Below the pieces are notes generated by a model. The model was not told the DNA's origin, ran no database searches, and worked only from the letters and a program-made list of their open reading frames with translations. This document shows, piece by piece, positions 38,978 through 47,348 of a DNA stretch of 64,000 bases. Position numbers and translations under genes: made by a program. The number at the start of each line of letters is the position of its first letter. Position 1 is the stretch's first letter. Source of the stretch: Porphyrobacter sp. HT-58-2 (GTDB lineage: Bacteria; Pseudomonadota; Alphaproteobacteria; Sphingomonadales; Sphingomonadaceae); the NCBI RefSeq assembly GCF_002952215.1, contig NZ_CP022600.1:1054001-1118000 (forward strand), read 5' to 3'.

Positions 38978-40513
38978 TCAATCGCGCGCCAGATCGATCT
39001 TGGATACCTTGCCAGCGGCATTGCGCGGCAGATCATCGACGAAGGCGATGTGGCGCGGCACCTTGTAGTTGGCCATGTTCTCTCGCGCCCAGCCGAGCAA
39101 CTCGCCCGCCTCGGCTTGCGCGCCGGGGCGCAGGACGACGAAGGCCTTGCCGACCTCGCCCATGCGTTCGTCCCGCACGCCGATCACCGCCGCCATGCCG
39201 ATCGCGGGATGCGCCGCGAGCAGCTTTTCGACCTCGGCAGGATAGACGTTGAACCCGCCCGAGATGAACATGTCCTTCTTGCGGTCGGTGATGCGCACAT
39301 AGCCGTTCGCGTCCATCGTCCCGACATCGCCGGTGTTGAGCCAGCCGTCGGCGTCGATTGCCTCGGCGGTGGCGGCAGGATCGTCGAGATAGCCCTGCAT
39401 CACCCCGATCCCGCGCACCCAGATTTCGCCGGTCTCCCCGCGCGGCAGTTCCCGCCCGTCCTCGTCCGCGATGATCACTTCGTTGCCCGGGATCGCCGCG
39501 CCGCAGGTGCCCGCGATCAGCTCCACCGGATCGCCGGGGCGGCACGAGGTGATGTTGACGCATTCGGTCATGCCATAGGCGGTAATGATGTCGCGCATGC
39601 CGAGCTCGGTGCGGATGCGCTCGACCAGTACCGGGGGCACTGTCGCCGCCCCGGTGGTGCCGCCCCTCAGCGAGGAGGTGTCGAACGGCGCGCGCTCCCG
39701 CTCGGCCAGCAGCATCTGGAAGATCGTCGGCGGGCCGGGGAGGAAGGCGATGCGTTCCTGCGCAATCAGGCGCGCAGCCTCGGCGGTATCGAACTGCGGC
39801 ATCGGCACCATCACCGCGCCCGCGATCAGGCAGGCGACCCAACCGACCTTCATCCCGAAGCTGTGAAAGAACGGATTGGCGATGAGATAACGCTCGCCTT
39901 TCGCAAGACCAGTATTGCCGATCCACACCCCGACCTGCGGGATGATCCGTCCATGGGTCATCAGCACGCCCTTGGGCTGGCCGGTGGTGCCGCTGGTGAA
40001 CATGATGTCGGACAGGTCATCGGCGGTGAGGCCCGCAAGGCTGGCGTCGATGCGCGCGTCGCCTGCGCCCTTGCCGGTGGCGAGGAAGGCGTCCCAGTCG
40101 CGGTCCATCAGGATCGTCTCGGCCAGATCGGGCAGCGCCTCGTCGGCCAGCAGCGCCGGATAGTCGATGCCGAGGAAGTCGGTCACCGCGAACAACATCC
40201 GCGCATGAGTGCGGCGCAGGATATCACCCGCCTCCCGCCCTTTGAGGCGGGTGTTGAGCGGCACGATCGCTGCCCCGCAGGCCTGCGCGGCGACGGCGGC
40301 GATCACCCATTCGCGGCGGTTGGGCGCCCAGATCGCGATCCGGTCGCCGCGGGTCACGCCGCGTTCAAGCAGCGCTGAGGCTGTGCGGCGGCATTCGTCC
40401 CATAGCTCGGCAAAGGTAAAGCGCGTGTTCCCCTCGATCAGCGCGAGTTCATTGCCCCAGCGCCGCGCGGCAGCCGCGGCGGCGTGCGGGATCGTGGCGG
40501 GCAAGGCGCTCAT
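38978..40513 (-). CDS. fadD3: acyl-CoA synthetase, FadD3-like (HIP-CoA ligase)
   Basis: 511 residues of the ANL superfamily. The ATP loop is MFTSGTTGQPKG near residue 172, followed by AYGMTEC, WLNTGDVG, the hinge DRKKDMFISGG and the catalytic Lys502 in NAAGKVSK. In steroid degraders FadD3 activates the bicyclic propanoate HIP left after A/B-ring cleavage. The assignment rests on membership of a cluster containing ipdF, echA20, ipdAB, ipdC and fadA6. It is the last gene of the 17-gene leftward unit and overlaps the isomerase gene by four bases. Confidence 0.8.
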   Translation of the reverse strand: MSALPATIPHAAAAAARRWGNELALIEGNTRFTFAELWDECRRTASALLERGVTRGDRIAIWAPNRREWVIAAVAAQACGAAIVPLNTRLKGREAGDILRRTHARMLFAVTDFLGIDYPALLADEALPDLAETILMDRDWDAFLATGKGAGDARIDASLAGLTADDLSDIMFTSGTTGQPKGVLMTHGRIIPQVGVWIGNTGLAKGERYLIANPFFHSFGMKVGWVACLIAGAVMVPMPQFDTAEAARLIAQERIAFLPGPPTIFQMLLAERERAPFDTSSLRGGTTGAATVPPVLVERIRTELGMRDIITAYGMTECVNITSCRPGDPVELIAGTCGAAIPGNEVIIADEDGRELPRGETGEIWVRGIGVMQGYLDDPAATAEAIDADGWLNTGDVGTMDANGYVRITDRKKDMFISGGFNVYPAEVEKLLAAHPAIGMAAVIGVRDERMGEVGKAFVVLRPGAQAEAGELLGWARENMANYKVPRHIAFVDDLPRNAAGKVSKIDLARD

Positions 40514-40884
40514 GCCGCCCCCATGTTGGCAGGGCCGAAATAGGCCTTCATTCCTGCGACCTTGCCTTCGGCATCAAAGGCGAAGACATCGATCACGTCG
40601 ATCCGGGTATCGGCGCCGTCCCAATGCAGATCGACATGGAAGGCAAAGGCGGCATGACCGGCGGCGCAGCGCACAGGCCCGTCGAGTGTCAGGCGCGCGC
40701 CCGCGGCGATCCCGACCGCGAAGAATTCGCGCAGAGCCGCCTGGCCGACGCGGGGCGGGGTGCCGACCGGGTCCTCGACCATCGCGTCCTCGGCGAACAC
40801 CGCGCAGACTCCGTCGAGATCGCCGCGATTATAGCTGGCTACATAGGCCTCTACGGCCGCCACCATCCGGTCAGTGTCCAGCAT
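40510..40884 (-). CDS. ksi: steroid delta5-3-ketosteroid isomerase
   Basis: 124 residues, the length of Comamonas testosteroni KSI (125). The catalytic set aligns at the same numbers: Tyr14 in EAYVASYN, Asp38 in MVEDPVG, and Asp99 in DVIDVF. The surrounding YNRGDLDGVCAVFAEDA and MKAYFGPANM are also close. The enzyme moves the double bond of 3-oxo-delta5-steroids into conjugation at delta4, an early step for sterols and pregnenolone-type compounds. Its presence in the middle of the ring-degradation operon is strong support for steroids as the substrate class. It overlaps fadD3 by four bases. Confidence 0.92.
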   Translation of the reverse strand: MLDTDRMVAAVEAYVASYNRGDLDGVCAVFAEDAMVEDPVGTPPRVGQAALREFFAVGIAAGARLTLDGPVRCAAGHAAFAFHVDLHWDGADTRIDVIDVFAFDAEGKVAGMKAYFGPANMGAA

Positions 40885-40886
40885 TC

Positions 40887-41348
40887 TCAGGCCTCCGGGT
40901 AATAGCGGCTGATGGTGTCGACCACGCAGGCGGGCTTGTCCGCGCCCTCTATCTCGACCGTGACCCGCACCACCGATTGCACCGCGCCCTTCACTTCCTC
41001 GACGCCGACGATCTCGCCCCGACCGCGGATGCGTGCGCCCACGCGCACCGGATTGAGGAAGCGCAGCCGGTCCGCGCCGACATTCACCGCATGGGTGAAG
41101 CCGCGCACTTCAATGAGTTGCGGCAGGAAGTGGTTGACGAGGCTCATGGTCAGATAGCCATGCGCGATGGTGCCGCCGAAGGGGCCGGTCTTGGCGCGTT
41201 CGACATCGACGTGGATCCACTGGCGATCCTCGGTCACTTCGGCAAAGCCGTCGACCCGCGCCTGATCGATGGCGAGCCATTCGGTCGGGCCAAGCTGTGT
41301 CCCTTCGGCACCGATGAGATTGCGCGGGCTTTCAAACAGTGTGGGCAT
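40887..41348 (-). CDS. MaoC-like enoyl-CoA hydratase
   Basis: 153 residues, single hot-dog fold. The hydratase motif is recognisable in FAEVTEDRQWIHVD with Asp and His, and in GTIAHGYLTMSLVNHF. R-specific hydratases of this family add water to enoyl-CoA esters. The ATG at 41348 starts the conserved MPTLFES sequence and lies two bases after the ipdF stop. It probably hydrates an enoyl intermediate during HIP side-chain or ring oxidation. Confidence 0.82.
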   Translation of the reverse strand: MPTLFESPRNLIGAEGTQLGPTEWLAIDQARVDGFAEVTEDRQWIHVDVERAKTGPFGGTIAHGYLTMSLVNHFLPQLIEVRGFTHAVNVGADRLRFLNPVRVGARIRGRGEIVGVEEVKGAVQSVVRVTVEIEGADKPACVVDTISRYYPEA

Positions 41349-41350
41349 CT

Positions 41351-42133
41351 TCAGGCCCTCTGGCTCGACACGGACAGCACCTCGCCGGTCATGTAGCTGG
41401 CGAGGTCGGAGGCGAGGAAGATCATCGCATTGGCGACTTCCCACACCTCGGCCGGGCGGCCGAAAGCCTCGCGCGCGGCGAGATCGGCGAGCAGTTCGTC
41501 GCTCGTCACTTTCGCCAGAAACGCGTGCATCGCGATCGACGGCGCGACGGCATTGATCCGCACGCTATGTTCGGCGGCTTCGAGCGCGGAGCAACGGGTG
41601 AAGGCCATCACTCCGGCCTTGGCGGCGGCATAATGCGCCTGTCCCTTCTGCGCGCGCCAGCCGAGCACAGAGGCATTGTTCACGATTGCGCCGGTCTGGC
41701 GGGCCTGCATCGGAGGGAGGAAAGCGCGGGTCATGCGCATCACGCTGGTGAGCGTCACGTCGAGCACGCGGTGCCATTGTTCGTCGGTCATTTCCGTGAC
41801 CGACACCTCGCCGCCGAGGCCCGCATTGTTGATCAGCACATCGACATGGCCGAGCCCCGCCAGCGCCGCATCGCGCAAAGCATCGACATCCTCCTGCCGG
41901 GTGACGTCGCACAGGCAGGTGAGCGGCCGCTCGCACCCGACTTCGGCCGCGATCCGGTCGGCCGCTTCGCCCAGACGGCGCTCGTGGAAGTCCGAGACCA
42001 GCACCCGCGCGCCTTCCTCTGCGGCGCGCTTGGCGACGGCAAAGCCAATGCCCGTTCCGGCGGCGGCGGTCACCACCACCGTCTTGCCCTTGAGAAGATC
42101 ACGCGGCGGCGGATAGGCGGGTGTCAGGCTCAT
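41351..42133 (-). CDS. ipdF: short-chain dehydrogenase, IpdF-like (HIP-CoA pathway)
   Basis: 260 residues, classical SDR. The cofactor motif appears as TAAAGTGIGFAVAKR, an unusual TAAAGTGIG that I recall from Rv3559c (IpdF). The active site Ser is in NNASVLGWRAQ and Tyr-x3-Lys in HYAAAKAGV. The C-terminal INAVAPSIAMH and GEVLSVSSQ also match. IpdF interconverts a hydroxyl and ketone on the HIP-CoA ring system. It overlaps the next acyl-CoA dehydrogenase gene by four bases, the same ipdF-fadE30 adjacency seen in mycobacteria. Confidence 0.82.
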   Translation of the reverse strand: MSLTPAYPPPRDLLKGKTVVVTAAAGTGIGFAVAKRAAEEGARVLVSDFHERRLGEAADRIAAEVGCERPLTCLCDVTRQEDVDALRDAALAGLGHVDVLINNAGLGGEVSVTEMTDEQWHRVLDVTLTSVMRMTRAFLPPMQARQTGAIVNNASVLGWRAQKGQAHYAAAKAGVMAFTRCSALEAAEHSVRINAVAPSIAMHAFLAKVTSDELLADLAAREAFGRPAEVWEVANAMIFLASDLASYMTGEVLSVSSQRA

Positions 42134-43308
42134 GCGTCCCCCCTCGGTTCGCGGGGCAGGCCGAGACCCCGTTCGGCGATCAGGTTGCGCTGGATCTGGT
42201 TGGTCCCGCCATAGATCGTGTCGGCCCGCGAATAGAGGAACAGGTTGGGCAGCATCGGCCATTCGTAGCCGTCATGATCCGTAACCTCGCCCGCCTGCCC
42301 GAGCACCTCCATCGCCAGCTCTCCGAGGCTGCGGCGCCAGCTTGCCCACTGGATCTTGTAGGTCAGCGCCGCGCCATCGACGCTCGCGTGATCGGTGTTC
42401 GAGAGCATCCTGAGCGCGCCGTAACGCATCAGGCGCAGGCCGATTTCTGCCTTGGCGATGCGCTGGCGGATCAGCGGATCCTTCGCCGCGCCGTTTTCCT
42501 TGGAGGCGGCGATAATCGCATCGAGTTCGTTTCTGAACGCCATCTGCTGGCCCAGCGTCGAAACCCCGCGCTCGAAGCTCAGCAGCGTCATCGCCACCCG
42601 CCAGCCATCGCCGACCGCGCCGATCAGGCTGTCCGCCGGGCAACGCGCGCCGTCGAAGAAGGTCTCGTTGAATTCCGCATCGCCGTTGATCTGGCGGATC
42701 GGGCGGATTTCGATGCCGGGCTGATCCAGTTCCATCATCAGGAAGGTAAGGCCCTTCGGCCCCTTTGATCCCTCCTCGGACCGGGTGACGACAAAGATCC
42801 AGTCCGAGATATGCGCAAGGCTGGTCCAGATCTTCTGGCCGTCGACGATCCACTCGCCGTTCTCGAGCCGCGCCTTGGTGCGCACGCTGGCGAGGTCGGA
42901 ACCGGCGTTGGGCTCGGAAAAGCCCTGACAGAAGATCGTCTTACCCGAAGCGATATCAGGCAGGAAGCGGCGCTTCTGTTCGTCGGTGCCGAGCGCCAGC
43001 AGCGTCGGCCCGGCAAGTTCGATACCGATATGGTTGACCCGCCCCGGCACGCCCGCGCGGGCATATTCCTCGGCAAAGATCACCTGCTGGGCAAGGGTCG
43101 CATCGCGCCCGCCCCATTCCTTGGGCCAGCCGATACAGCCCCAGCCATGCGCGCCGAGATGCTGTTCCCATTCCTTGCGCCGCTCGGCCTTTTCGGTGAG
43201 CGTGGTGATGCCTCTGATGTCGGCGAATTCGCCCGCCATCTGCGTATTGAGCCATTCGGCACATTCAGCGCGGAACTCCTCCTCCGCAGGCGTAAATCCC
43301 AGTTTCAT
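42130..43308 (-). CDS. fadE30: acyl-CoA dehydrogenase, FadE30-like large subunit
   Basis: 392 residues with the full acyl-CoA dehydrogenase fold. It shows WPKEWGGRDATLAQQ, CQGFSEPNAGSDLASV, GQKIWTSLAHISDWIFVV and the C-terminal FAD-site stretch IYGGTNQIQRNLIAERGLGLP. It closely resembles FadE30, which desaturates the propanoate side chain of HIP-CoA. It overlaps a shorter paralogue (43305-44363) by four bases. Such long and short pairs form alpha2beta2 heterotetramers in steroid degraders. Confidence 0.8.
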   Translation of the reverse strand: MKLGFTPAEEEFRAECAEWLNTQMAGEFADIRGITTLTEKAERRKEWEQHLGAHGWGCIGWPKEWGGRDATLAQQVIFAEEYARAGVPGRVNHIGIELAGPTLLALGTDEQKRRFLPDIASGKTIFCQGFSEPNAGSDLASVRTKARLENGEWIVDGQKIWTSLAHISDWIFVVTRSEEGSKGPKGLTFLMMELDQPGIEIRPIRQINGDAEFNETFFDGARCPADSLIGAVGDGWRVAMTLLSFERGVSTLGQQMAFRNELDAIIAASKENGAAKDPLIRQRIAKAEIGLRLMRYGALRMLSNTDHASVDGAALTYKIQWASWRRSLGELAMEVLGQAGEVTDHDGYEWPMLPNLFLYSRADTIYGGTNQIQRNLIAERGLGLPREPRGDA

Positions 43309-44363
43309 GCCGTCTCTCCGAGCACCATCGCGGCGATCTGCTCGCGGTGCCAGTCGTTCTTGCCCAGCAGCGTCTGCAGCGCGCGGGCGCGCTTGAAGAA
43401 CAGGTGGGCGTCGTGTTCCCAGGTGAAGCCGATGCCGCCGTGCAGCTGGATCATGTCCCCGGCGCAGCGAAAGGCGGTGTCGGCGCAGAAGCTCTTGGCG
43501 GCGTGGAGTGCGAGGGCAGCTTCCTCTGATCCCTCGTCCACCGCGCAGGCAGCCCAGTAGACCGCCGAGCGGGCCTGCTCGATTTCGACCATCATGTCCG
43601 CGAGGCGGTGCTTGTAGGCCTGAAACGATCCGATCGCGCGGCCGAACTGCACGCGGTCGCGGGCATAGGCGACAGTGCGATCGAGCGCGGCCTGCGCGAG
43701 GCCAAGGCCATCGGCAGCCAGCGTGACGAGGCCAGCCTCGGTCGCAGCCTTGGCGGCTGCGTGCGGGTCGGCGAGGGGTTCGCCTTCGGCTCCGGCCAGC
43801 TCGACACGCGCAAAGGGACGGGTTTGGTCCATGGTGGTTTGGGCGGTGATGCTCACGCCCGGCGCATCGGCGCGCACCAGCCAGCTGCCGCCCGCCCCGC
43901 TGACCAGCAGCAGCCCGGCGGCGCTGCCATGAGCAACAAAGGCGCTGGAGCCGGTCAGGCTGTCGCCCTCTGCCACCAGATCATCGGCTTCGACATGGGC
44001 GGCGATGGTCTCGCCCGAGAGCAGGGCGGGGAGCCACTCGCTACGCTGCGCCTCGCTCCCTCCTGCGGCAATCGCCTGCGCCACCAGTGCCAGCGAGCCG
44101 AGCATCGGCAGCGCGGCGACCTGCGCGCCCGCCGCCTCGGCGATGATCGCCAGTTCGACAAGGCCCAGCCCCGCGCCGCCCGCCGCTTCGGGAATGCCGA
44201 TGCCCGACAGGCCAAGCTCCTGACAGAAGGCCTGCCACAGGGCATGGTCGATCCCGTCCGTCGCCATCGCCGCGCGGGTGCGTTCGGAGGTGGCATTCTC
44301 GGCGAAGAAGGTCTGCGCCGTCTCCGCGATCATGCGTTGTTCGTCGGTGAACACGAAATCCAT
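43305..44363 (-). CDS. acyl-CoA dehydrogenase, short partner subunit
   Basis: 352 residues, acyl-CoA dehydrogenase-like with the N-terminal helical domain (MDFVFTDEQRMIAETAQTFF) and C-terminal QLHGGIGFTWEHDAHLFFKRA. It lacks the usual IYGGTNEIQ segment. The Glu-containing and substrate sites are therefore probably shared with the adjacent large subunit, as in the steroid-type alpha2beta2 enzymes. Co-translation with the FadE30-like gene supports one heteromeric enzyme. Confidence 0.8.
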   Translation of the reverse strand: MDFVFTDEQRMIAETAQTFFAENATSERTRAAMATDGIDHALWQAFCQELGLSGIGIPEAAGGAGLGLVELAIIAEAAGAQVAALPMLGSLALVAQAIAAGGSEAQRSEWLPALLSGETIAAHVEADDLVAEGDSLTGSSAFVAHGSAAGLLLVSGAGGSWLVRADAPGVSITAQTTMDQTRPFARVELAGAEGEPLADPHAAAKAATEAGLVTLAADGLGLAQAALDRTVAYARDRVQFGRAIGSFQAYKHRLADMMVEIEQARSAVYWAACAVDEGSEEAALALHAAKSFCADTAFRCAGDMIQLHGGIGFTWEHDAHLFFKRARALQTLLGKNDWHREQIAAMVLGETA

Positions 44364-44366
44364 GGC

Positions 44367-45269
44367 TCAGCTACCCCACACTTTGCGCGGCGGGGTACGC
44401 GCGGCGAGCAGCCGCTCCACCGCTGCGCCCACTTCCTCCGGCTGCCAGCGCGCGCTCTTGTCCACGACGGGGCCTTCGCGCCAGCCGTCCTCGATCATGA
44501 TCTTGCCGCCTTCCAGTTCGAACACGCAGCCGGTGACATCGCGGCTCTCCGCGCTGCCGAGCCACACCACGGCAGGCGCGATATTGGCCGGGTCCATCAC
44601 GTCGAAGTCCGCGCCTTGCGTCGCCATCTTGTCGGCAAAGGCCTGCTCGGTCATGCGCGTGCGTGCCGAAGGGGCGAGGGCATTGGCGGTGATCCCGTAG
44701 CGGCCCAGTTCCGCCGCCTGTACCAGCGTCAGCGATGCGATGCCGCCCTTGGCGGTCGAATAGGCGGCCTGCGCAATCGAGCCCTGAAGCCCTGCGCCGC
44801 TGGTGGTGTTGATGATCCGCGCGCCTGGATCGCGCCCGTCCTTCTGCTTGGCGCGCCAGTAGTTCACGGCATGGCGACTGATGCAGAAATGCCCGCGCAG
44901 GTGGACGTGCATGGTCGCATCCCATTCCTCGATCGTGGCCGACACAAACATCCGGTCGCGCACGATCCCGGCGTTGTTGACCACCACGTGCAGGTCACCA
45001 AAGGCGGCGATCGCAGCTTCGACGATCCGGCCGGCAGCGTCCCAGTCGGTCACGTCCTCGTAATTGGCGATCGCCTTGCCGCTGGCAGCGATGATTTCGG
45101 CCACCACTTCGTCGGCGGCGCTAGTGTCGCGCCCCTCGCCGCCCAATGAGGTGCCGATGTCGTTGACGACAACATTGGCACCCTCGGCGGCAAACGCGAG
45201 CGCATAGGCCCGCCCCAGTCCGCGCGCTGCGCCGGTGATGATGACGGTTCTTCCGTCGCAGATACCCAT
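44367..45269 (-). CDS. short-chain dehydrogenase, hydroxyacyl-CoA dehydrogenase type
   Basis: 300 residues. The cofactor loop is ITGAARGLGRAYALAFAAEGA and NDIGTSLGGEG is the extended loop of MFE2/HSD17B4-type dehydrogenases. The active site Ser lies in NTTSGAGLQGS and the Tyr in AAYSTAKGGIA. It resembles SDRs found beside ipdAB in actinobacteria and probably oxidises a hydroxyacyl-CoA to ketoacyl-CoA before thiolysis by FadA6. I chose the ATG at 45269, with an AAGG site 8 bases upstream, over a GTG two codons earlier that would overlap the thiolase stop. Confidence 0.8.
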   Translation of the reverse strand: MGICDGRTVIITGAARGLGRAYALAFAAEGANVVVNDIGTSLGGEGRDTSAADEVVAEIIAASGKAIANYEDVTDWDAAGRIVEAAIAAFGDLHVVVNNAGIVRDRMFVSATIEEWDATMHVHLRGHFCISRHAVNYWRAKQKDGRDPGARIINTTSGAGLQGSIAQAAYSTAKGGIASLTLVQAAELGRYGITANALAPSARTRMTEQAFADKMATQGADFDVMDPANIAPAVVWLGSAESRDVTGCVFELEGGKIMIEDGWREGPVVDKSARWQPEEVGAAVERLLAARTPPRKVWGS

Positions 45270-45271
45270 TG

Positions 45272-46423
45272 TCACAGCCTTTCGATGATCGTCACGTTGG
45301 CCTGCCCGCCGCCTTCACACATGGTCTGGAGGCCATAGCGCCCGCCGGTGTCCTCCAGCGCGTGAAGCAGCGTCGTCATCAGCCGCGCGCCGGTGCCGCC
45401 GAGCGGGTGGCCGAGCGCGATCGCCCCGCCCCGCAGGTTGACCCTGTCGTGCGGAATGCCGAGCTCCTTCATCCACGCCAGCGGCACGGAGGCGAAGGCT
45501 TCGTTGCATTCGAACAGGTCGATATCCTCCACCCGCATCCCGGCCTTGGCGAGGGCGTGCCGGGTCGCGGGGATCGGCGCGGTGAGCATCCACACCGGAT
45601 CATCGGCACGCACCGAAAGGTGGTGGATGCGCGCGCGCGGTTTGAGACCGTGCTCCTTCACCGCGCGCTCGCTGGCGATCAGCAGCGCGGCCGAACCGTC
45701 GCAGTTCTGGCTGGCGACCCCGGCAGTGATGGTGCCTTTGCCGCCGACTGGATTGAGTGCGGCGAGCCCTTCCAGCGTGGTGCCGGGGCGGATCGTTTCA
45801 TCCTGCTCCAGCCCTTCGAGCGGCGCGATCTCGCGGGCGAAGGCGCCGCCGGTTGTGGCGGCATGGGCGCGCGCGTGCGAAGCGACGGCGAATTCTTCCA
45901 TATCCTCGCGGGAAATGCCCCACTTGTCGGCGATCATCTGGGCCGACGCGATCTGGTTCAAGAGCCCGTCGCCATAGCGTGCGACCCAGCCGGGCGAGGT
46001 GTTGAAGGGGTTGTCGAAGCCATAGGGCTGCCCCGCATACATCGCCGCCGAAATGGGGATGGCGTTCATCGCCTGACTTCCGCCCGCCACGACAAGGTCC
46101 TGCGTCCCGCTCATCACGCCCTGGGCAGCAAAGTGGACCGCCTGCTGGCTCGATCCGCACTGCCGGTCAACCGTGGTGCCGGGCACGTGCTGGGGGAGCC
46201 CCGCGACGAGCCATGCAGTGCGTCCGATATCGCCGGCTTGCGGCCCGATGGTATCGCAGCACCCCCACACGCAATCATCGACCGCGCCGGGATCGATGCT
46301 GTTGCGGTCAAACAGGGCGCGCAAGGGGTGCGCGGCGAGATCGGCCGGGTGCAGCGCGGCGAGCGAGCCCTTCTTGCGGCCCATCGGGCTGCGCACGGCG
46401 TCGATGATGTAAGCTTCAGGCAA
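45272..46423 (-). CDS. fadA6: acetyl-CoA acetyltransferase (thiolase), FadA6-like
   Basis: 383 residues, thiolase fold. The acyl-accepting Cys89 is in VDRQCGSSQQ, His339 in ALGHPLGGTGAR and Cys369 in TMCEGGGQA. In HIP degradation FadA6 performs the last thiolytic cleavage after ring opening by EchA20 and IpdAB. It overlaps the short acyl-CoA dehydrogenase gene (46416-47348) by eight bases. Confidence 0.87.
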   Translation of the reverse strand: MPEAYIIDAVRSPMGRKKGSLAALHPADLAAHPLRALFDRNSIDPGAVDDCVWGCCDTIGPQAGDIGRTAWLVAGLPQHVPGTTVDRQCGSSQQAVHFAAQGVMSGTQDLVVAGGSQAMNAIPISAAMYAGQPYGFDNPFNTSPGWVARYGDGLLNQIASAQMIADKWGISREDMEEFAVASHARAHAATTGGAFAREIAPLEGLEQDETIRPGTTLEGLAALNPVGGKGTITAGVASQNCDGSAALLIASERAVKEHGLKPRARIHHLSVRADDPVWMLTAPIPATRHALAKAGMRVEDIDLFECNEAFASVPLAWMKELGIPHDRVNLRGGAIALGHPLGGTGARLMTTLLHALEDTGGRYGLQTMCEGGGQANVTIIERL

Positions 46424-47348
46424 AGGTGTTCTCCGGTCCGATGGGATGCGCAGCCCCGATCACGGCAGTATCGATGCGGGCGAGGTGGGAGGCGCGGCTG
46501 CCCCATGCACCGCCGAGCGCCCAGGCGCGCTTCATCCAGAAATGCAGATCGACTTCGTAGGTGTAGCCCATCGCGCCGTGGACCTGGATTGCGCTTTCGG
46601 CGGCGAGATAGGCGGCATCGGTGGCGACCACCTTCGCATGGCTGACGTGGAGCGAGGCGCTGGCCGCGCGGTCATCGAGCGCCTGCGCCGCGCGCCAAAG
46701 CACCGGCCGCGCAAATTCGAGCGCCACGGCGACATCGGCGAGCTTGTGCTTGATCGCCTGAAACGCGCCCACCGGCTGGCCGAACTGGGTGCGGATCTTG
46801 GCGTATTCGACCGCCTGATCGAGCATCGCCTCGGCCAACCCGACGAGCTGCGCAGCGCTCATCAATGCCCCGAGATCGAGCAGCAGTGGATCATCGCTCG
46901 GTGCTTCGTGCAGCGCGGCAAGGCGGCGCAAGGGATCGATGCTGGCGAGCGGCTCGCCCTCGCCGTCCGCCACCCAGCCGTTGATCCCATGAGCGGCGAG
47001 GGGGCGGTGTTCGCCCGCCACGACAGCGGCAAGATCGCCCGTCTGCCCTTGCGCGATCAGCCAGGGGGTGGCGACAAAGGCGCTTTCCACCAGCGGCTCG
47101 GCGAGGCACACGCGGCCACATTCGCGCGCAATCAGTGCGGCGTCGAGCAGGCCCATGCCAAGCCCGCCATGGGCCTCGGGCACCAGCAGGCCGGTGAGGC
47201 CCATCTCGACCAGCCCCTGCCAGAGCGCGGGATCGCGGTTCGGCCCGGCGTCGAGGCGGCGCAGCACTTCCGGCCCATGGGTGCCCGCGAGATAATCGCG
47301 CACAGCCTCGGCCAGTTCGAGCCGTTCGGGAGCAATCAGCATATCCAT
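46416..47348 (-). CDS. acyl-CoA dehydrogenase, short partner subunit
   Basis: 310 residues, shorter than a standard acyl-CoA dehydrogenase (about 380). It retains the C-terminal helical bundle (AVEYAKIRTQFGQPVGAFQAIKHKLAD and IQVHGAMGYTYEVDLHFWMKRAW, each within the family pattern) but lacks the nucleotide-site NEIQRN segment. It shares one base with the gene of the large subunit (TGATG). The two probably form one heteromeric FadE, of the FadE31-33 group of steroid degraders. Confidence 0.8.
   Translation of the reverse strand: MDMLIAPERLELAEAVRDYLAGTHGPEVLRRLDAGPNRDPALWQGLVEMGLTGLLVPEAHGGLGMGLLDAALIARECGRVCLAEPLVESAFVATPWLIAQGQTGDLAAVVAGEHRPLAAHGINGWVADGEGEPLASIDPLRRLAALHEAPSDDPLLLDLGALMSAAQLVGLAEAMLDQAVEYAKIRTQFGQPVGAFQAIKHKLADVAVALEFARPVLWRAAQALDDRAASASLHVSHAKVVATDAAYLAAESAIQVHGAMGYTYEVDLHFWMKRAWALGGAWGSRASHLARIDTAVIGAAHPIGPENTFA

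Noticed and set aside
40887..41348. MaoC protein as a thioesterase
   Set aside because: The Asp/His hydratase motif and operon context favour hydratase activity over hot-dog thioesterase activity.
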